A stretch of DNA of 64,000 bases from Heloderma charlesbogerti (GCA_026122225.1 JANEZZ010002239.1:1223938-1287937), one strand, 5' to 3'; counted from the first letter of the stretch, positions 10,846-22,394 are shown. The notes: generated by a model from the letters alone, not told the origin. Numbers and translations: made by a program.

Positions 10846-11239
10846 AGGCTTTAACAGAGCCTTCTCCTTCTCAACTGAAGTCCTGTTAGCTCCTGCCAGC
10901 CGCCAATCCTATGACTTTTTTTTCCCCTTAGTGCTGCTACAATCCACAGAAGTTATCTAATTACTAAAACAATACTTATTGGCTGCATTAATGCTTCTGA
11001 AATTTTAATAGCAATATGAAGACTGGGATTTATATTATTTTCTCTTTCTGATTAATTATTTACATAGAGACAAGCCTAGGTTATTAAGTATTTGTAAGCC
11101 CTGCTGTACTGCAGAGAGGGAAGATGGGAGAAAAGGAGAAAAGACACAGAACTTTAAGCTTCAAGCAAAAACATCAATATGGAAATACTGCCCTGGGCAG
11201 CACTTGGGTAGCCACTGCCCAGTAATAGAACTAAGAGGC

Positions 11240-11455
11240 AAATCGATCACCTACTGCAGCCTCCAGGATAGGATATTGTACATCTCATGCATCCCTAGCA
11301 GACGCTTCAGCCATTTCCTTGAAAACCAGCAAGAACAGAGATTCCACAACTTCCCTAGGAAGCTCATTCTACTGCCTGCTCTTATAGTTTGTTTCTTTTT
11401 CTCCCTGCTCTTTAACCTAGGTCTAGCTTTCTGTTGGTTAAAAGTATTAGTTATG
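11240..11455 (-). mobile_element. CR1-like LINE 3' region
   Basis: The phrase GAGATTCCACAACTTCCCTA, followed by AGCTCATTCTACTGC and CTCTTATAGTTTG, is typical of minus-strand CR1/L3-type 3' untranslated sequence in reptiles and birds. It abuts the family C element at 11461. No coding part remains. Confidence 0.5.
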
Positions 11456-11460
11456 GTACA

Positions 11461-12088
11461 TAGGGATGTCAGAGAATTCCGCCACGGATCTTGGTGAGGC
11501 CGAGTGCCAGTGCATTCGGCCCCCCAAACTCCGTGGCGGAACGGCCTGCCCCCCCCACCCCCATGGCTCCCCCCCAGGATGAGACTTACCTCCACTTACC
11601 TGCCGCCATTTGCAGTCTTGTCGTTGTTGTTTTTACAAGACGTGATAGGCTACGTAAAGATTTAAATATTTACGTAGGCTAAAACGGTGAATCAAAAAGG
11701 GACGCAAATAGCACCCACTACGCTATTTGTGTTACCCTTTATTTTTACCATCATAGTCTACGTAAATATTTACATAGACTAAGACGGCCAAAAATAAGGA
11801 ACGCAAATGGCGGCGACTGTAGCCGCCGCCATTTGCGTACACGGGGTGTGTGGTTTTTTTACCCAGAGCCCTCCGCGGCCGGAAATCCAGCTGCGGACAG
11901 CTCTGGCCTGGGCCTGGCTGGCTGCTCTGCGGAGCTGCCGCACAGCACAGCCGGCCATGGAGGATTCTGGGGGGGAGGAATGGATCACCTCCCCCCCCCG
12001 TCGAGGATTCCAGGGGGAGGAACGGAACGTCTCCCCCTCCACCATCAACATAATCCGCGGAAAGATAAGTGACTTTCGTACATCCCTA
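11461..12088. mobile_element. Hairpin-chain element, family C copy 1
   Basis: Both ends carry AGGGATGT / ACATCCCT. Inside are successive inverted repeats: TTCCGCCACGGA..TCCGTGGCGGAA (11478-11540), GTGATAGGCTACGTAA..TTACGTAGGCT, ACGCAAATAG..CTATTTGTGT, TAGTCTACGTAAAT..TAGACTA, and CGCAAATGGCGGC..GCCGCCATTTGCG. There is no coding frame. GC-rich blocks flank the hairpins. Other copies lie at 12918-13112, 39627-40108 and 50018-50232. It is most likely a non-autonomous DNA transposon. The superfamily is not certain, although the ends resemble hAT. Confidence 0.65.
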
Positions 12089-12118
12089 ATCATACAAACT
12101 TGATCCAAACATATCTTT

Positions 12119-12355
12119 TGGGCCAGATCTACACCTCATGTCCTATCAATACGATCCCATCATGGTGACCCTATATCCGTCTTGTGCTTTTATACCTCAT
12201 AGAACACAATGACATCTGTCGTGATATTTTGGATAATATGGAATAAAAAGCAGGAAATAGTGCTAGAAAAGTGGTATACAGAATGCCTAATGTGCCCCAA
12301 CAGTTATCAGTGCACTTCAGTACTCTTAAAAAGCAGTAGTGTAGATCCATCCCTA
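12119..12355. mobile_element. MITE family B, complete copy
   Basis: The ends are inverted (GGGCCAGATCTACAC left, GTGTAGATCCATCCCT right). The body is about 80 percent alike by eye to 48297-48527, sharing CCCATCATGGTGACCCTATA-type and GTGCCCCAACAGTTATCAGT blocks. No ORF. The CAGGG-like termini fit a hAT MITE. Confidence 0.7.
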
Positions 12356-12499
12356 AATGCAGTCAGGTTTTTCCACCATGAGATAGTTACAATCCATAGT
12401 GATCCATGTGCATCCTGGCCTTGTGAATAGTTTGCCAGAACAGGAAAGGAAGTGAAACCCCAAAGATAATCAAGAACCTACAAAAAAGGGTGGCAATGG

Positions 12500-12715
12500 G
12501 GCAGCGGGGGGGGGGGAAGCTCCTGCGGTAGCACAACTTTGCATTAAAGCAAGGTGTGCGCTACCCACATGCCTTGTTTTAAAGTGAAAATGTGCCTTTT
12601 CCCCTCTCCACTGTTGAGCACTAAAATTTGGCAGTGCAGCATCCATTTGGAGCAGCTGGGCTACAAAAAGGGACCATGGTGCCGCGTGTGGCCCATCCCT
12701 GTTCTGAATGGAAAC
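12500..12715. repeat. Possible MITE-like repeat with poly-G
   Basis: A run of ten or more G near 12508, a small inverted repeat (TAGCACAACTTTG / CAAGGTGTGCGCTA) and a CCCATCCCTG end suggest a short palindromic element. No second copy was seen in the window. Confidence 0.25.
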
Positions 12716-12917
12716 ACTATGACATAAACGATGGTAAAATGCTTAACAATGTAAGTTAAATCCCCCAAATTCCACTGTGTACAAAATTCCAATTGTTTCA
12801 TGATGCTGGCCCAAGCAATCCCATGTTTCTGTATTGGCCTTATTCAAGGAGCATCAGATGCCATCTGGTAAGTGAAGGACAAGTCCAACCTGGACAACCA
12901 CATCTTTTTCTGGAATT

Positions 12918-13112
12918 TCCGCTACACTATTTGCGTTCCCCTTATTTTCACCATCTTCGTCTATGTAAATCTTGACGTAGACTAAGACGTGCCAAAATAA
13001 GGAATGCAAATGGCGGCGGCCATGGCCGCCGCCATTTGCGTACACGCATTGCTTTTTTTTTTTTAAGTCTGACGTGATAGGCTACGTAAACTTTTATGTA
13101 GCCTATCACGCC
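12918..13112. mobile_element. Hairpin-chain element, family C copy 2 (partial)
   Basis: It holds, in order, a half ATTTGCGT module, a GTCTATGTAAAT..ACGTAGACTAAGAC hairpin, the hairpin ATGCAAATGGCGGCGGCCAT and its complement, a T-run, and GTGATAGGCTACGTAA..TATGTAGCCTATCAC. The same modules appear in reverse order in copy 3. The AGGGATGT ends are not visible. Confidence 0.6.
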
Positions 13113-13332
13113 TGGCTGCAGGGACGCAAAGAAACTACTTCCTGCAAGTCTCCCTTTGCCCATGACCTTCTTCCCTTCTTCACTTCATAAAGGCTCATGG
13201 GTTGCAACTTGTGTATGTTATTCTTTGCCAAGGCCAACTCATCTCATGACAGAAATGGTCATATGAATTGGGCCCAGCGTTATTCACTCTACAGACTACA
13301 TGCTATGCTAGATACATTCACATCAGTATATA

Positions 13333-13548
13333 GCAGGGACGGAGAACATATGGCCCTCCAGATGTTGGACTGCAACTCCCATCATGCCTCGCCATTGGTT
13401 ATGCTGGTCAGAATCATAGAATCGTAGAATAGTAGGGTTGGAAGGGGCCTACAAAGCCATCGAGTCCAATCCCCTGCTCAATGCAGGAATCCAAGAGCTG
13501 ATGAGAGTTGCACTCCAACATCTGTAGGGCCATATTTCCCTACACCTA
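13333..13548. mobile_element. Palindromic MITE, family E, split by CR1
   Basis: The left half (13333-13410) begins CAGGGACGGAGAACATATGG and contains GGACTGCAACTCCCATCATG. The right half (13498-13548) is its complement, with GAGAGTTGCACTCCAACATC. Between them sits a CR1 3' end (13411-13496). Family E is a Charlie-like hAT MITE by its CAGGG ends. Confidence 0.65.
13411..13496 (-). mobile_element. CR1 LINE 3' terminus
   Basis: GAATCATAGAATCGTAGAAT followed by GGGTTGGAAGGGGCCT and CGAGTCCAATCCCCTGC is the diagnostic minus-strand 3' end of CR1, including its short 8-bp terminal repeats. It is about 85 bp long and interrupts a MITE. Confidence 0.85.
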
Positions 13549-13735
13549 GTAGATAAAACTACATAATCCCACCCCCACTCTGCCAACACACATGTGTGTT
13601 GGTTATGGATTCAGAGATTTAAAGTTGTAAGACTTTTTAAGGAATACAGCTCTTATGCAATGACATGTTCTCAGTGTTTATGGAGAAAATAATACCAATT
13701 TGAAAGCTAGAGCCACATTTTCCTACATTATAACC

Positions 13736-13868
13736 CAGCATTCCCCAAGCTGGTGCCCTTCAGATGGGCTGGACTACCACTCCCATCATCCCTGGGCATT
13801 GGCCATGCTGACTGGAATTGATGGGAGGTGTAGTCCAACTCATTTGGAGGGCACCAGGTTGGGGAAGA
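13736..13868. mobile_element. Palindromic MITE, family E
   Basis: TTCCCCAAGCTGGTGCCCTT at the left and AGGGCACCAGGTTGGGGAAG at the right are inverted repeats, with GGACTACCACTCCCATCATC and its complement inside. This is a near-complete fold-back element with no coding potential. Confidence 0.7.
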
Positions 13869-13939
13869 CAAGTATAAGGGGAAGTCTGCCTGGAAGGCAG
13901 CCAATCAACTTAGAAATTCCTGGCAGATTATGTCACTCA

Positions 13940-14066
13940 GGGCACAATCCTATGCATGTTTAGACAGACAAAAGTCCTACAACTCCCAGCATCCCCCAGC
14001 CAGCCATACAGGGATGCTGGGAGTTGTAGGACTTTTGTCTGTCTAAACTTGCATAGGATTGCACCC
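13940..14066. mobile_element. Hairpin MITE, family F
   Basis: Two 55-bp arms (13940-13994 and 14012-14066) are complementary with only three mismatches, separated by 17 bp. The outer ends read GGGCACAATCCTATGC and GCATAGGATTGCACCC. A single half-element occurs at 19482-19548. No ORF. Confidence 0.75.
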
Positions 14067-14707
14067 TTACTTGTACTTACTTGTACTTCAGCCAAAATAT
14101 GGAGTTTGAAACCTTTACCTGTCACTCAATCAGAAATGTAGCTTTATCATTACTGAGGAAGTTTGACCTCCACTCGAAGAAAGATGCCCCTATGCCTCGT
14201 GGCTAGATAGATGCCCTGAGAAGGAATGGTTTGTGGAACTGCCACTGACGGAGGACACTGTGTACATACCCTAGCTTCTCCAAGGCACAGCTCTGCCGCT
14301 GTGGGCCTGGAAAAATAGCATTAAAAGGTCAGTGCTGGAGGGTATTCTTTTCCATCTTCCAGCATGAGATTCATGGTAGAGTAAACTAGAAACAGCAAGA
14401 AAGCCCTGATGTGTGTAAAGCAACACAGGAGTATGAATAAGAAGCCCTTTCATCACCCTGTCAGAAGAACGAGCTTCCTGGGGTTTGAAAAGAATCTTGA
14501 GCCTTAAACAATTTGCTCTTTAATAAGCTTTTCATCTGTAAATCAGCAGGTGAGCTTTGGTGTGGTTTAGAAAGAAGAGGCAACTCCATGTTTTATGACC
14601 TCAAAACAGCAGTCTCCTTCCTACCCATCTACAGCCACCCAATAAGGTCACTGAAGAGTAGGCCTGGCTAACACCCTTCATTTTAAGAGCATCCCTTACT
14701 ACAAATC
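14067..14707. other. No recognised gene
   Basis: Contains a short direct duplication of ACTTGTACTT near 14069-14088. No exon or named repeat is supported. Confidence 0.3.
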
Positions 14708-14828
14708 AGCCTTCCCCAACCTGTGCCCTCCAGATGTGTTGGGACGGCAATGCCCATTGGTCATATAGGCAAAGGATGATAGAGGTTGCAATCACACACA
14801 TCTGAAGGGCACCAGGTTGAGGAAAACT
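14708..14828. mobile_element. Palindromic MITE, family E (diverged)
   Basis: CTTCCCCAACCTGTGCCCTC at the left and GAAGGGCACCAGGTTGAGGA at the right are inverted ends of family E. The centre is diverged. Confidence 0.6.
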
Positions 14829-16403
14829 GCTATAAATAATCCTTTATTCTTGTCCTTCAATATATAGTTCCAAAGAACTCCATTCAAACGAACATCAGAG
14901 CATCCATATAAATAAAATTTTGCTCTAGAAAGCCTATCTACATCTTATAGCATTTCTACAATTATATTTAAAATCCCTTAAAAATACAAAGGTTACATAA
15001 GACAATCCTGACATACTTATGTATGTAATGATATAGGATTTTCCCACAAGTAGGGATATGTTTAGGCTGGCATCCCAAGAGATTTATTTAACTATCAAAG
15101 TTTATTGCAAAGCTCCATGTAAAGTAGATGTATACAAATAAAGTGCATACCTTTCCAAACCCAAACATTTAATTAGCAGTGTCTTGAATGTTTTCCAGGT
15201 GATTTATACACATGACATAGTACTATATTCTTATCATAGGAGCTGTCAGAGAGGAGCAATCTCTGCCTGTAAAAGTTACAGGTTTTTAATGCCTCTTAAA
15301 GCTTCTAATTAGGGTTGAAAACATTAATATAATCAATTTAATTAAACAATTATACATTGATACATTGATTTTAAATCCAAGCTATCCAGTTTTCAGTATT
15401 ATTTTTATTTACAATCTATCTACATCTCTTCATGTAATTTTAAAAAATCTGTTGACTCTCTTAGGTATTATCGTAATCAGAATGTCCACAAAAATATCAT
15501 GTGATATTGAGATACTGGATGATTTTTCATCAGTTGCCCAGTTAAAAGCAACACAGTTGAGTAAAAAAACAACAGCACCTCAGTCCATTGGCAGACTTGC
15601 TCCTTAGCCTTAGTGGTGGAGCAGAGCTAACACGACCATGATACCCTATGCCACATCTCCTTTCCCAACACTACGGCAAAAGAAACAATGCAGAAAACCT
15701 TTAAGTTTCTCATTTTTCCACAGCTGGTAAAAATAATAGCTTGATACATGCACAAGTGTAGCCTTCCCCTAAACAAATGGCACAATGACAAACAGGGGAG
15801 GGGGTGGGGGAGAACAGTGCAAGCTGGTGTTTTCAATTTAGAAACTATGCATTATTTACACTGCCATTATTCCACTCAATTTGAGTTCACGCTTTCATCC
15901 TAATTTCAGTATAATCAAAGTCAATGAATATTTAATCAGCATTGCTTCCAGAAATTGAGCAATGCCATTAACATAATGTTCCCAGGACTTCAGTGCTGAT
16001 TTTCCTCAAATGCAGGGGTCTTCCACTTTAGTTCCCTACTCACTTTCCCCTCCTTTAACCAGTTGTTGCACAAAAATACAATGATAAATCTCAGCAAGTC
16101 ACATGCCACACATTCAAATAAAACTCAACCATACCAGGACTTGTACACATGTGAGAAGGCTACTGTTTTTTACAGCATCAAAAATCCTCCTGCGGATATA
16201 TTGCTTCATGTGTTTCTTTTACTGCAAGTGCAGCTGCTGCATGGAGTGGCTTTCTAATCCATGTACACACAGTCAAAAGCCACTTATGATACCACGCAAA
16301 TATTACAAAATGCATCTTTCTTTTCCTTTTCCTTTTGGCATGGATCAATTTCAATGCAGGAAAAAGCAGCATGTCAAGCCCTAGTGCTACTAAAAACTGA
16401 TGT
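14829..16403. other. No recognised gene; AT-rich
   Basis: Unique-looking AT-rich DNA with short ORFs only. No splice-bounded coding exon, RNA gene or repeat family was recognised. Confidence 0.35.
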
Positions 16404-16822
16404 TTGTTGTTCAGTCGTTAAGTCGTGTCCGACTCTTCGTGACCCCATGGACCATAGCATGCCAGGCCTTCCTGTCCTCCGCTCTCTCCCAGAGTGTGCT
16501 CAAGTTCATATTCATTGCATCGGTGATGCTACTACCTAGCCATCTCATCCTCTGCCGTCCCCTTCCTCCTTTTGCCTTCAATCTTTCCCAGCATCAGGAC
16601 AGCATAGTAAGAAACAGAGACATCACCTTGCTGTCAAAGGTTTGTATAATCAAAGCTATGGTTTTCCCAGTAGCAACATATGGCTGTGAGAGCTGGACTA
16701 TAAGGAAAGCTGAGCACCAAAGAATCGATCCCTTCGAACTATGGTGCTGGAGAAGACTCTTACGAGTCCCCTGGACTGCAAGGAGGTCAAATCAGTACAT
16801 CCTAAAGGAAATCAACCCTGAC
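16404..16822. mobile_element. BovB LINE with 5' inversion
   Basis: From 16404 to about 16598 the BovB 3' end is on the minus strand: TGTTGTTCAGTCGTTAAGTC is the complement of its terminus. At about 16599 the orientation flips. From there to 16822 the upstream coding part is on the plus strand, encoding the YGCESWTIRKAEHQRIDPFE block and the WCWRRLLRVPWTARRSNQY block. The two parts are consecutive but not overlapping in a full BovB (compare 23201-23430 with 23430-23700). This is the classic product of twin priming. It is non-coding as it stands. Confidence 0.85.
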
Positions 16823-16983
16823 AGCTTTCTCTATATATGGCATTTTATTTACTGATGCCTTCTTTGCAGGCTGCTTCCTGCTGAACCATTCTATTTGTAT
16901 CAGCTCAGTCTTCTGTTCCTAGTCAGTAAAATTCACTCTTTCGCTTCTCCAACAGCAAAAAGAGAACCACATTCCTTATGGCA

Positions 16984-17095
16984 GGGGTAGGCAGAAGATA
17001 CATCTCCAGATGTTTTGGACATGGCCAGTTAACAGAAATGCTGGGATATGAGCACCAAAACATCTGAAGATCTACTTTCTGCCCACCTTTGCCTT
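16984..17095. mobile_element. Palindromic MITE related to family E (old)
   Basis: GGGGTAGGCAGAAGATACAT and CTACTTTCTGCCCACCTTTG are inverted, with CCAGATGTTTTGGAC against CCAAAACATCTG inside. It is more diverged than the other copies. Confidence 0.55.
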
Positions 17096-19382
17096 AGTAC
17101 AGGCTGTGCTCAGATCTCTTCGTTATGTGGATGGAAGTTAACAGTAGCTACTGGCTCCCCTTCTCAAACATTTGGTGACAACTCTGAATATATATGAAGG
17201 AATTCATCCCCAAGAGCCACACTAGATATGTGTGAGAACCATGATTGGAACCATAACTGGCTTGAATATAGTACAACTTTCTTTTCTTAAAAGCAACCAT
17301 GTGGGTGGGCATTTGGATTAGGGCCAAAGAGTTGGGGGGGGGGTAATCTCAGGATTTAAAAAAAAATTCCAGTGATAATCTGCTGTCATTTACAGTAAGC
17401 AGATTTACCTTCCCCACATTAATACTTGGATGGTATCCCAGAATGTATTTTGCACATGCCTGCTACTACATCCATAGAGAACAAACTGGGTACAATTACA
17501 CATATTTGCAGGGTCAACCACTTTTAATGATCAGTTATAAAACACAAAATAGAATGACAAAAAGCTGTGGGTGCATGCCCCACACATGTTTACCACTTTG
17601 TAAGAGGGAAATGTGGCAAAGCCCAAAAGGTATTTTCCACAGCGTTTCATAATATGTAGAAGTCTCAAGTCTGCCAAAAAATGGTGTAGTCTACAAACAA
17701 TAACATAGTGTACTCCAAAATAGGGTAGTCCTGCAGGGCTATTGAGAAGTCCCAGGAGTTAGATCTCACATTTGATTGCACTTCAGAACTTACTAGCTCA
17801 CCAAAGACAAAACAGATTTCCCCTGGTCCAGAGAACCCACATACTCTAATTTACACTACATATAAGGTCCCTGTTGTGATTAACATGTAATCCTTAGCAT
17901 TTGTCACTGGTCACCACTGCTCTACCTGCATTGTCTGAATTGTTTTCTTACTAGCTAAGTTTCATTGTATGTTTATTGATCATATTTCTCCACTAATTGA
18001 TGATGGCTTATTTAATTATCATTCTGATTATCACACTTCACAAATTGTTCATTATATGGGTTCTCTGAAATACAAAAACACTAAATAAAAAGCACTACAA
18101 CCAAGGATATTTTATGCATTCAAACATATTTTGATTACTGGAGATTGGCTCTTTGTCTTTTCAAGAACATATTACTATTTTGTCCGTGCCTTACATCTAC
18201 TAGATGCGGTCATTAAACACTAGTGAAAAGGCCAAGTTAAAATTTCTGTACATGGAGAAATGTGTAAATCTCAAAAGGTAAGGAAACACTTTATTATATA
18301 TTCCTATATTGATTATAGGACTAAATTATTCACATGTTGCGGAGGGTTCTCAAGATATGAAGAACTCATTAATTCTGTTTCAAAAGTGTTTTCACACTAG
18401 GGAAACTCAAGAAATTGGTTCTTTGCGAATTCTGATACAAACTGAGATGATCTTCACCTCCTGGACTAACATGCAGATTGAAATGCAATTATTCTTCAGA
18501 TTTTGCACTTCTGAATTTTGCAATGTAGTTCTTGACTAAAAAAAAAAGTGCCAAAAGGCATACAAAGACATGTATTTTAGGATAAATAATTTAGAAATGG
18601 ATACTTTGAGAGAAATCTGTTTTAAAATGTATATTTTATGAGAAAATACATTAAAATACATATGAAAATGCATATCTAAATATAAATTTTCATACAGAGC
18701 TTTTAAAATCACATATTAATGCAGAAATAGGGCAGAACAGTCTTATGAATGAACACACGCAAAACTGACATGGAGTGGAAATAGACTGATGTGTCCATCT
18801 CTATTTTATACCTGTGAAATCAGCATTGGTTTGATCAAATAACAAGGAAAACGCATCTGATTTTGTAACATCTATATCTATATCTATCTATGGATAGAAA
18901 GATGGAAAAAAACTGACAGGTATTTTCCGTAGTGTACCTCTAAAGCCCTAGTGTTTGACTCCAAACCTAGTAATAACTGCAAGCACATTTTGCCACAGGA
19001 AAGCTCAAGGAATAAGTCTTCTTTATTTTCTTTCATTGCTAACCCAAGAGATCCAATGCTGTTGGTTCATCCTCCTCTAATATTCAATAGTCTGTTTCAC
19101 ATTTGGTCTAATCCACACACTGGAGTCAAAGGAAATCCTTCCATGACCTTTCAGGCATTTTGGATTTGAACCTATAGGCTCTGTTCTTATGCATGTTAAT
19201 CTTTTCACGGAACTCTAAAGGGTTCTTAAAATAGGAATAATCAAAAGGAATTTGTCACATGTAATGCAAGCCCATTCATACATTTTCTTGAGGCCATCAG
19301 TTTGAATGTACCAATATTCAAGTTTACCAGTCTCAAATTTCTAAACAGTTATAAGGTCAAGCCCAGAAAAATCTCAAGACAA
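17096..19382. other. No recognised gene; AT-rich with old MITE-like motifs
   Basis: Around 18500-18800 short phrases such as AAAATGTATATTTTATGAG and AAATGCATATCTAAA recur. They resemble the bodies of the 42423 and 60110 elements, so an old copy is likely. The rest is unrecognised. Confidence 0.3.
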
Positions 19383-19383
19383 C

Positions 19384-19425
<42 letters not shown>
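19383..19425. repeat. (CTAT)n microsatellite
   Basis: About ten uninterrupted tetranucleotide units, likely polymorphic. Confidence 0.95.
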
Positions 19426-19481
19426 ATAAGGCCTTCAAAATCAATTTAAATTTTTCTATTTATTCTCAAAACATTGGGCTA

Positions 19482-19548
19482 AAATGGCTGGGGAATGCTG
19501 GGAGTTGTAGGACCTTTTTCCCATCTAAACATGCACAGGATTGCACCT
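19482..19548. mobile_element. MITE family F, half copy
   Basis: GAATGCTGGGAGTTGTAGGA then CATCTAAACATGCACAGGAT match the right arm of the hairpin at 13940-14066. The left arm is missing. Confidence 0.6.
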
Positions 19549-21415
19549 TTAAACTGTCAGGATCCACAGTCTGCTGTGACTAACTTCTTAGTCACAGCAG
19601 GCTTAGTCTTAAAATTGCTTTGTGATGACTTTTTAATATTCACAAGTACGACTTGGCCCACTAACTCTCCTCTGTGTAGTTGAATCCAGCTATGGAGTTT
19701 TTACTGATGGTGATAACATAGACATTTTCAACATCAAAATAAATAATTAAATATGGGCTCACGCAGATCCATAAACAGTCAGAGACGGGGGCTGGGAACT
19801 GGTGGAATGGAAGATGAGTTAGAATAACTACGGGGCAAAACAAACGAAGTGTAAAACAAAATAAGATTTGTTTGAGCAAAGCATGACATCTCAGCAATAG
19901 ATCTTAGGAACAGAAGCAATAGCAGTGAGAAAAAGACAAGAGGAAAGTTTGACACTCAGTTCGAGCACAGAGAAATTAAGTTTGGATAGTGGGGTGCATA
20001 CACTGACTTTTAGTGGCTGTATTATAGTTTCCAAACATACATGTTCCTCAGTTGACATAGGGGGTTGTATATGAGTCTGTTAATCTGTTGTTAATCCACT
20101 GTATGTATTTTCAGTTTCTTCAAAGATTGAGATCTGAGCACTAGACAAAGAGTATTTCCTTTCTTGCTTTTCTGCCACATAACTTCTAGGTGGTGCTGTA
20201 GTATAATGGAATAGCACAAATGCACAAGATGAAACCATGCTTCTTTCACTTTCACAATTAAATGTTGCATTGTCCCTGCTCTAAAAAAAATTGCCTAAAG
20301 TACTGATTAGACACAGAAGTGAAACTGGGGGGTCATGGCATCATCTAAAGAACCCCTAAACAACCATGAGTAGGAAATGACAAATACACAGTAAATGCCT
20401 CATGTAGAAATGCCCCTAGACTCACAGTATTCATATGTAATTTCTGTCCCAATTCAGAACCATTGGGTTAAATTCTGTGACATTACATTCAATTCATATT
20501 TGGAAATACTCTCTCAAAACCTCTTATACCAGTGATCTAAAGCACAGCATGCTTTATTTTGCTACATTTTACATCTTTTTGTTTCAAGGGTATGCTCCTG
20601 CATGTTAAGCAAACAAATAGTAACATTCAGCAAATGAGGGTGGGGTGGAGAGAAGAGAAAATAATTGGAATCATGGAAATCTGCTGATTCAACCCCATCC
20701 ATCTTAAGCATACCACTACCTCAACAGTATCTGCTGCAGCTACTGAATCATTACACTAATGTAATCTACTAAGTAATAGCCACAGCTACTCTGCTCTCCC
20801 AACTCCTTGTAGCTTACTTGACACATACCTACGAGGTAGCCAATCAATATAAACCCATTTTTCTTGGGCTCCATTGTTTTTCTGCATTAACCTTATTAAC
20901 CTCTATACACAGCGGAAGAGCATTTTATTAAGCATCTATTCTGGAATTCATTGATAACACTGTAGAAGGGAATCTTGTTGTAAGACATAAATAGCTTTCC
21001 TAACTTTACAATTCCTGCCACAGCTACTTGCAAAGTTGAAGGAGGACTGTTTATGCACAGCCTGAAAATCTGATGATCATGTTCAAAAGAAGCATCAGCC
21101 AGCTTGTTAGTATTTTTCAAATGTTTTTTTCAACTCTTTCTCAACTGAAATGTTCCTTTTCTTTTGCATCAGATCCACATTTCCTCAGATTTCAGCAGCT
21201 GTAGGCATTGGAGCCAATACCGTATTATTCCTAGATAGCAGTCCAGTCCTGCAAAAAGTCCTCAAAAATTACAGGCCTGCCTAATTTGTTGGCTAAAGGC
21301 TGGGGACGGGGAGAGAAAGGGAGAACACCAACTTTGTAATGTTCCCTGCCTGGCCTCCCAGAGGCCATTGCTACTTGTCAATAGTGACCGAACCAGTCGT
21401 TATTTACAAGCCTAT
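19549..21415. other. No recognised gene
   Basis: No exon, RNA gene or recognisable repeat. Short ORFs only. Confidence 0.35.
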
Positions 21416-21780
21416 AGTAACCAGATCAAGGGGCCGCGGTGGCTTAGTGGTTAAGACGCTGAACTGCAGACTGGAAGGTCGGCAGATCAGCAGTTCGAGA
21501 CCCGAGTGCTGCGTGACGGAGTGAGCTCCCGTCTTCAGTCCCAGCTCCTGCCAACCTAGCAGTTCGAAAGCAAGAAATTGCAAGTAGATAAATAGGTACC
21601 ACTTCGGCGGGAAAGGTAACAGCGTTCCGTGCACCTCGGTGTTCAGTCATGCCGGCCACATGACCATGGAAGCGTCTTCGGACAGCGCTGGCTCTTCGGC
21701 TTAGAAACGGGGATGAGCACCGCACCCTAGAGTCGGACACGACTGGTTGGGGACACCTTTACCTTTAAGTAACCAGATCA
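21416..21780 (+). mobile_element. tRNA-derived SINE with BovB-like tail, 13-bp duplication
   Basis: The SINE (about 21429-21767) begins GGGGCCGCGGTGGCTTAGTG. It carries an A box (TGGCTTAGTGG) and a B box (AGTTCGAGACC) for RNA polymerase III. The 3' part ends AGAGTCGGACACGACTGGTT, which shares the GTCGGACACGACT core with the BovB tails at 23680 and 16427. A perfect 13-bp duplication AGTAACCAGATCA flanks it (21416-21428 and 21768-21780). These traits fit the Sauria-type SINEs of squamates, mobilised by BovB. Confidence 0.9.
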
Positions 21781-22394
21781 CCAATCTTTCTTATTTAGGT
21801 TAGCCCATTGACAGCATGCAGGCCAAATCTGGGCCCTGAGGCAATTTTCTCTAGACCCTAGTGTCTCTACCAAAGTTGAATCAAGGTGTGAGAAAGGGTT
21901 TCCCCAGTTTCACCTATAGCACGCTTTCAGATTGCAAGAAATGTAGCCCACACATTAATGTTATATCTTTGTTTAGATTGCATAATGCCCATGCTATGCC
22001 TGAAACATGATGTGCCCCATAACTGTGAAGCCTGTCACAATGCAAGATGTATAAGAGGTCTCAGGTGGTGGCACCTGCCTGGCACAATGTCACCTGCCCT
22101 ATTTCCATTGAACAAGAAAGGGGTGGAGAGAACTTCTCTTAATCGGCCCAGGTAGTCTTTCATCAGTCCGGTTAATACAAACATTACTGTCTCTTGAAAA
22201 CATGCTGCTATATACAAAGCCTCAAACCCACCTACTGCCAGGGCGTGCTGCCTCAGATTGGTATGCGTTCCAGCAAAGCCCAGGATTAAGGGGCTCATGG
22301 CCATCTCCCAGTGCTTGTTGTATATTACTGGGAGAGGAGAGGCCTAAAAAAATGTGTGAGTTTGCAGAAAAATCGCAGAAAAGGGAAACTGAAA

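Noticed and set aside
9429..10850. AAGGCTT words flanking the SINE plus BovB pair as a target duplication
   Set aside because: The left word belongs to the SINE head itself, so the match is coincidental.
19383..19425. Tandem array as a CRISPR or satellite
   Set aside because: Simple tetranucleotide repeat without spacers.
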